Source: Oehlia diaphana (lineage: Eukaryota; Glomeromycota; Glomeromycetes; Glomerales; Glomeraceae). From it: DNA of 20,283 bases. The DNA is taken from positions 113,335 through 133,617 of the forward strand of contig QZLH01000194.1 in the NCBI GenBank assembly GCA_003833135.1. Direction: 5' to 3'. The position numbers and the translations under genes were made by a program. Shown piece by piece: positions 18,486-20,283 of this stretch (within the stretch, counting starts at the first letter, position 1; each line of letters begins with the position of its first letter). The notes below the pieces were generated by a model. That model searched no databases and had not been told where the DNA came from. It worked only from the letters and a program-made list of their open reading frames with translations.

Positions 18486-20133
18486 ATCATTTATGATGGT
18501 TTTTTTTTTTTATTATTATTTTTAATATGTGTATAATTAATTAATTAATTGAATAGATTATATAATAACCTCATATATACCTCATATACAGTATATTTTA
18601 GCTGTGCAAAAGTGTGAAAACGAACATTTTATAAATTAGCAGTAACTTTAGTAAATATATTTAATCAATCAATTGCAATCAATAGTATTTTTTATAAAAA
18701 AAAAAAATCTTTTTATTTATCACTTGAAAGTGATTCTTCTTTTTTTAATTTACTATTATTATCACTTTCAATATTATTTTTTTTTTATAATATAACCATT
18801 TTGAATTTATTTTTTTTTATTTTTCTTGTTTGGAATTTTATATTATTCATGTGCACATTTCATAAATTTCAATTTTATTTCTTTAAATAAAAATGCATAT
18901 TCTTTTCGATTTATTTAAAAAGATGTTTATGAATTTCTTTCCACTGAGTTATCTGTAGACTGTAGCATCTGTAGTACATTATGAAGGTTGGTTTTTAACG
19001 CGCCACATAATCGTTACGTGTGACGACTATTTAACTAAATTTTTATTTAAATCTTTATATTTACTGTTTGTTTTTAATTAATATAAATAACATTTAAAAA
19101 CCATGTACTGTATTCTCTGTGACAGGTCAAAAAGAACCAATTTAAAAAATTAATTCAAAATATTTAAATTCATTTTTTAATTCACATTTTATAGAAATTA
19201 TTTAAATTATTTTGTTTTTGTTAAATAAGTAATTTTCAATGAAATAATGAAAAATTTATTACGTATTATAATTTTTAAATATTTTCATAAATATCTTAAA
19301 TATTAACCATATTTATTAACTAGAATATGCGATTTTGTCAGGGGACTTCATCCCCCAATCATATAACATTTATAATTAAAAAAAATTTTTTGATATAATT
19401 AAATTGAATTGTATGTAAAATATTACTGAAATAATAAAATTTTATTATAATTAGACCCTATAAAAAATCATGTTTTTAATAAGGTTTTATACAATTTTTT
19501 TCTTAAAAATAGCATTTTTCTGCAAGAATATTACCTGTATTTGATGCCATGTCAAGCCATCTCTTAGTTTTTAATAGTTGCTCTTCAAGCTTTACACACT
19601 TTTTTTTAAGTCCTCTTCACTATTTGGGCTATAATATTTTTAATCTATATATGGGGATATGGAAAAATGTACAATTCCATATCACAAAAATGCATCATTT
19701 GTATGATTTGACCATAATTTATGCTGAATTTATATTGATTTGATCACAGAAATTAGAATTTACTGCTTAAATTACAATTATTAATATTTAGTTGCATTTA
19801 TATGAATTTTGATTTTAATAATATTTTATTAAATTATTAAATCAAATATAAAAATAATAACAATCCTAAGTATCATGTGATTATAATTAGCCAATAATAT
19901 AAATGATCTAAAATAATGACGTAAGTTGTAATAAGTGTTTTAAAATTAATACAACTACAAAAAAAAATAAAATCTTATGAAAATTAATATTCAAGTGCTT
20001 TTAACCTGCCTGATTAACTTTTAGTTAATAAATGAAGTTGATTTGATTTGTCCAAAGTGAAGATATTACACTCTAAATTAAAAAAAAATAGAAAAGAAAG
20101 TTAATATCATCAAGAAAAATGCAATTTTCTCCA
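18486..20133. other. Gene-free AT-rich stretch
   Basis: No gene is supported. The first few hundred bases are the likely 3' untranslated region of the membrane-protein gene, with AATAAA near 18885. A 64-codon frame at 19549-19743 has no supporting feature. A small GGGG-ACTTCAT-CCCC hairpin lies near 19340-19355. Confidence 0.55.
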
Positions 20134-20202
20134 AGCACTACACTGTGACACCCGTTGCCCATAAGATAAAAATTTACCTTATGTTACCACTGACATAGTG
20201 CT
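20134..20202. mobile_element. Small palindromic element
   Basis: AGCACTA (20134-20140) is the exact reverse complement of TAGTGCT (20196-20202). The centre is a near-perfect palindrome, CATAAG (20160-20165) against CTTATG (20178-20183), with further partial pairing of TAAA with TTTA. The whole 69-base stretch can fold into one interrupted hairpin and is GC-richer than its surroundings. A short MITE-like remnant is the best guess. The window ends 80 bases later. Confidence 0.4.
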
Positions 20203-20283
20203 GAGTTCTTAAAATAACATCGCTTGGTTAAAACAAAAATTATAACAAAATTTAAAATTTCTTACTAAAATTTCAATTTATAA

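Noticed and set aside
18262..18525. Plus-strand 87-codon frame
   Set aside because: It overlaps the last exon of the membrane-protein gene in another frame and is a shadow of it.
19549..19743. Plus-strand 64-codon frame
   Set aside because: It has no recognisable domain, splice context or composition different from background.

Overview
The window looks like nuclear DNA of an AT-rich fungus. It has short introns with GTAAGT/GTATGT-type donors and TTTTAG-type acceptors, long poly-A/poly-T runs, and several families that I recognise from memory as expanded in arbuscular mycorrhizal fungi (Glomeromycotina, Rhizophagus-like). The lineage call is an inference from those families and from base composition. 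I could not run a database search.

Only two genes look intact. (1) At 3358-4633 (+), a four-exon gene encodes 357 residues: a Gag-like helical N-terminal half joined to a MIR-type C-terminal half. (2) At 17360-18485 (+), a five-exon gene encodes a 253-residue four-helix membrane protein of MARVEL type with a polar, low-complexity tail. Both splice models keep frame exactly through every intron.

The rest is mostly a graveyard of decayed multicopy genes and repeats. At 4966-5910 lies a broken tandem copy of the Gag-like/MIR gene. It runs directly into the decayed 3' part of a TRP-like ion-channel gene (about 5980-7030), whose intron has become a roughly 100-base poly-T tract. A third MIR piece sits at 10621-10775. 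Between 11888 and 13405 are broken members of two lineage-typical families, one ending in a charged tail and one a coiled-coil protein. Unassigned coding-like remnants lie at 1387-2110 (-), 2557-2860 (-), 7640-8491 (-), 9369-9641 (+) and 11270-11505 (+).

Repeats and mobile-element-like structures cluster at 8357-8500 (60-bp tandem repeat), 8918-9091 (11-bp terminal inverted repeats), 9851-9864 and 10790-10921 (stacked hairpins), 13662-14244 (TTCGGCGAA-type repeats in a large inverted arrangement) and 20134-20202 (small palindromic element). The long gene-free stretches, 14300-17359 and 18486-20283, are AT-rich and contain little else that I can support.

The two intact genes show no functional link to each other. 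The most interesting material is the Gag-like/MIR fusion with its local copies, and the structured repeat elements.
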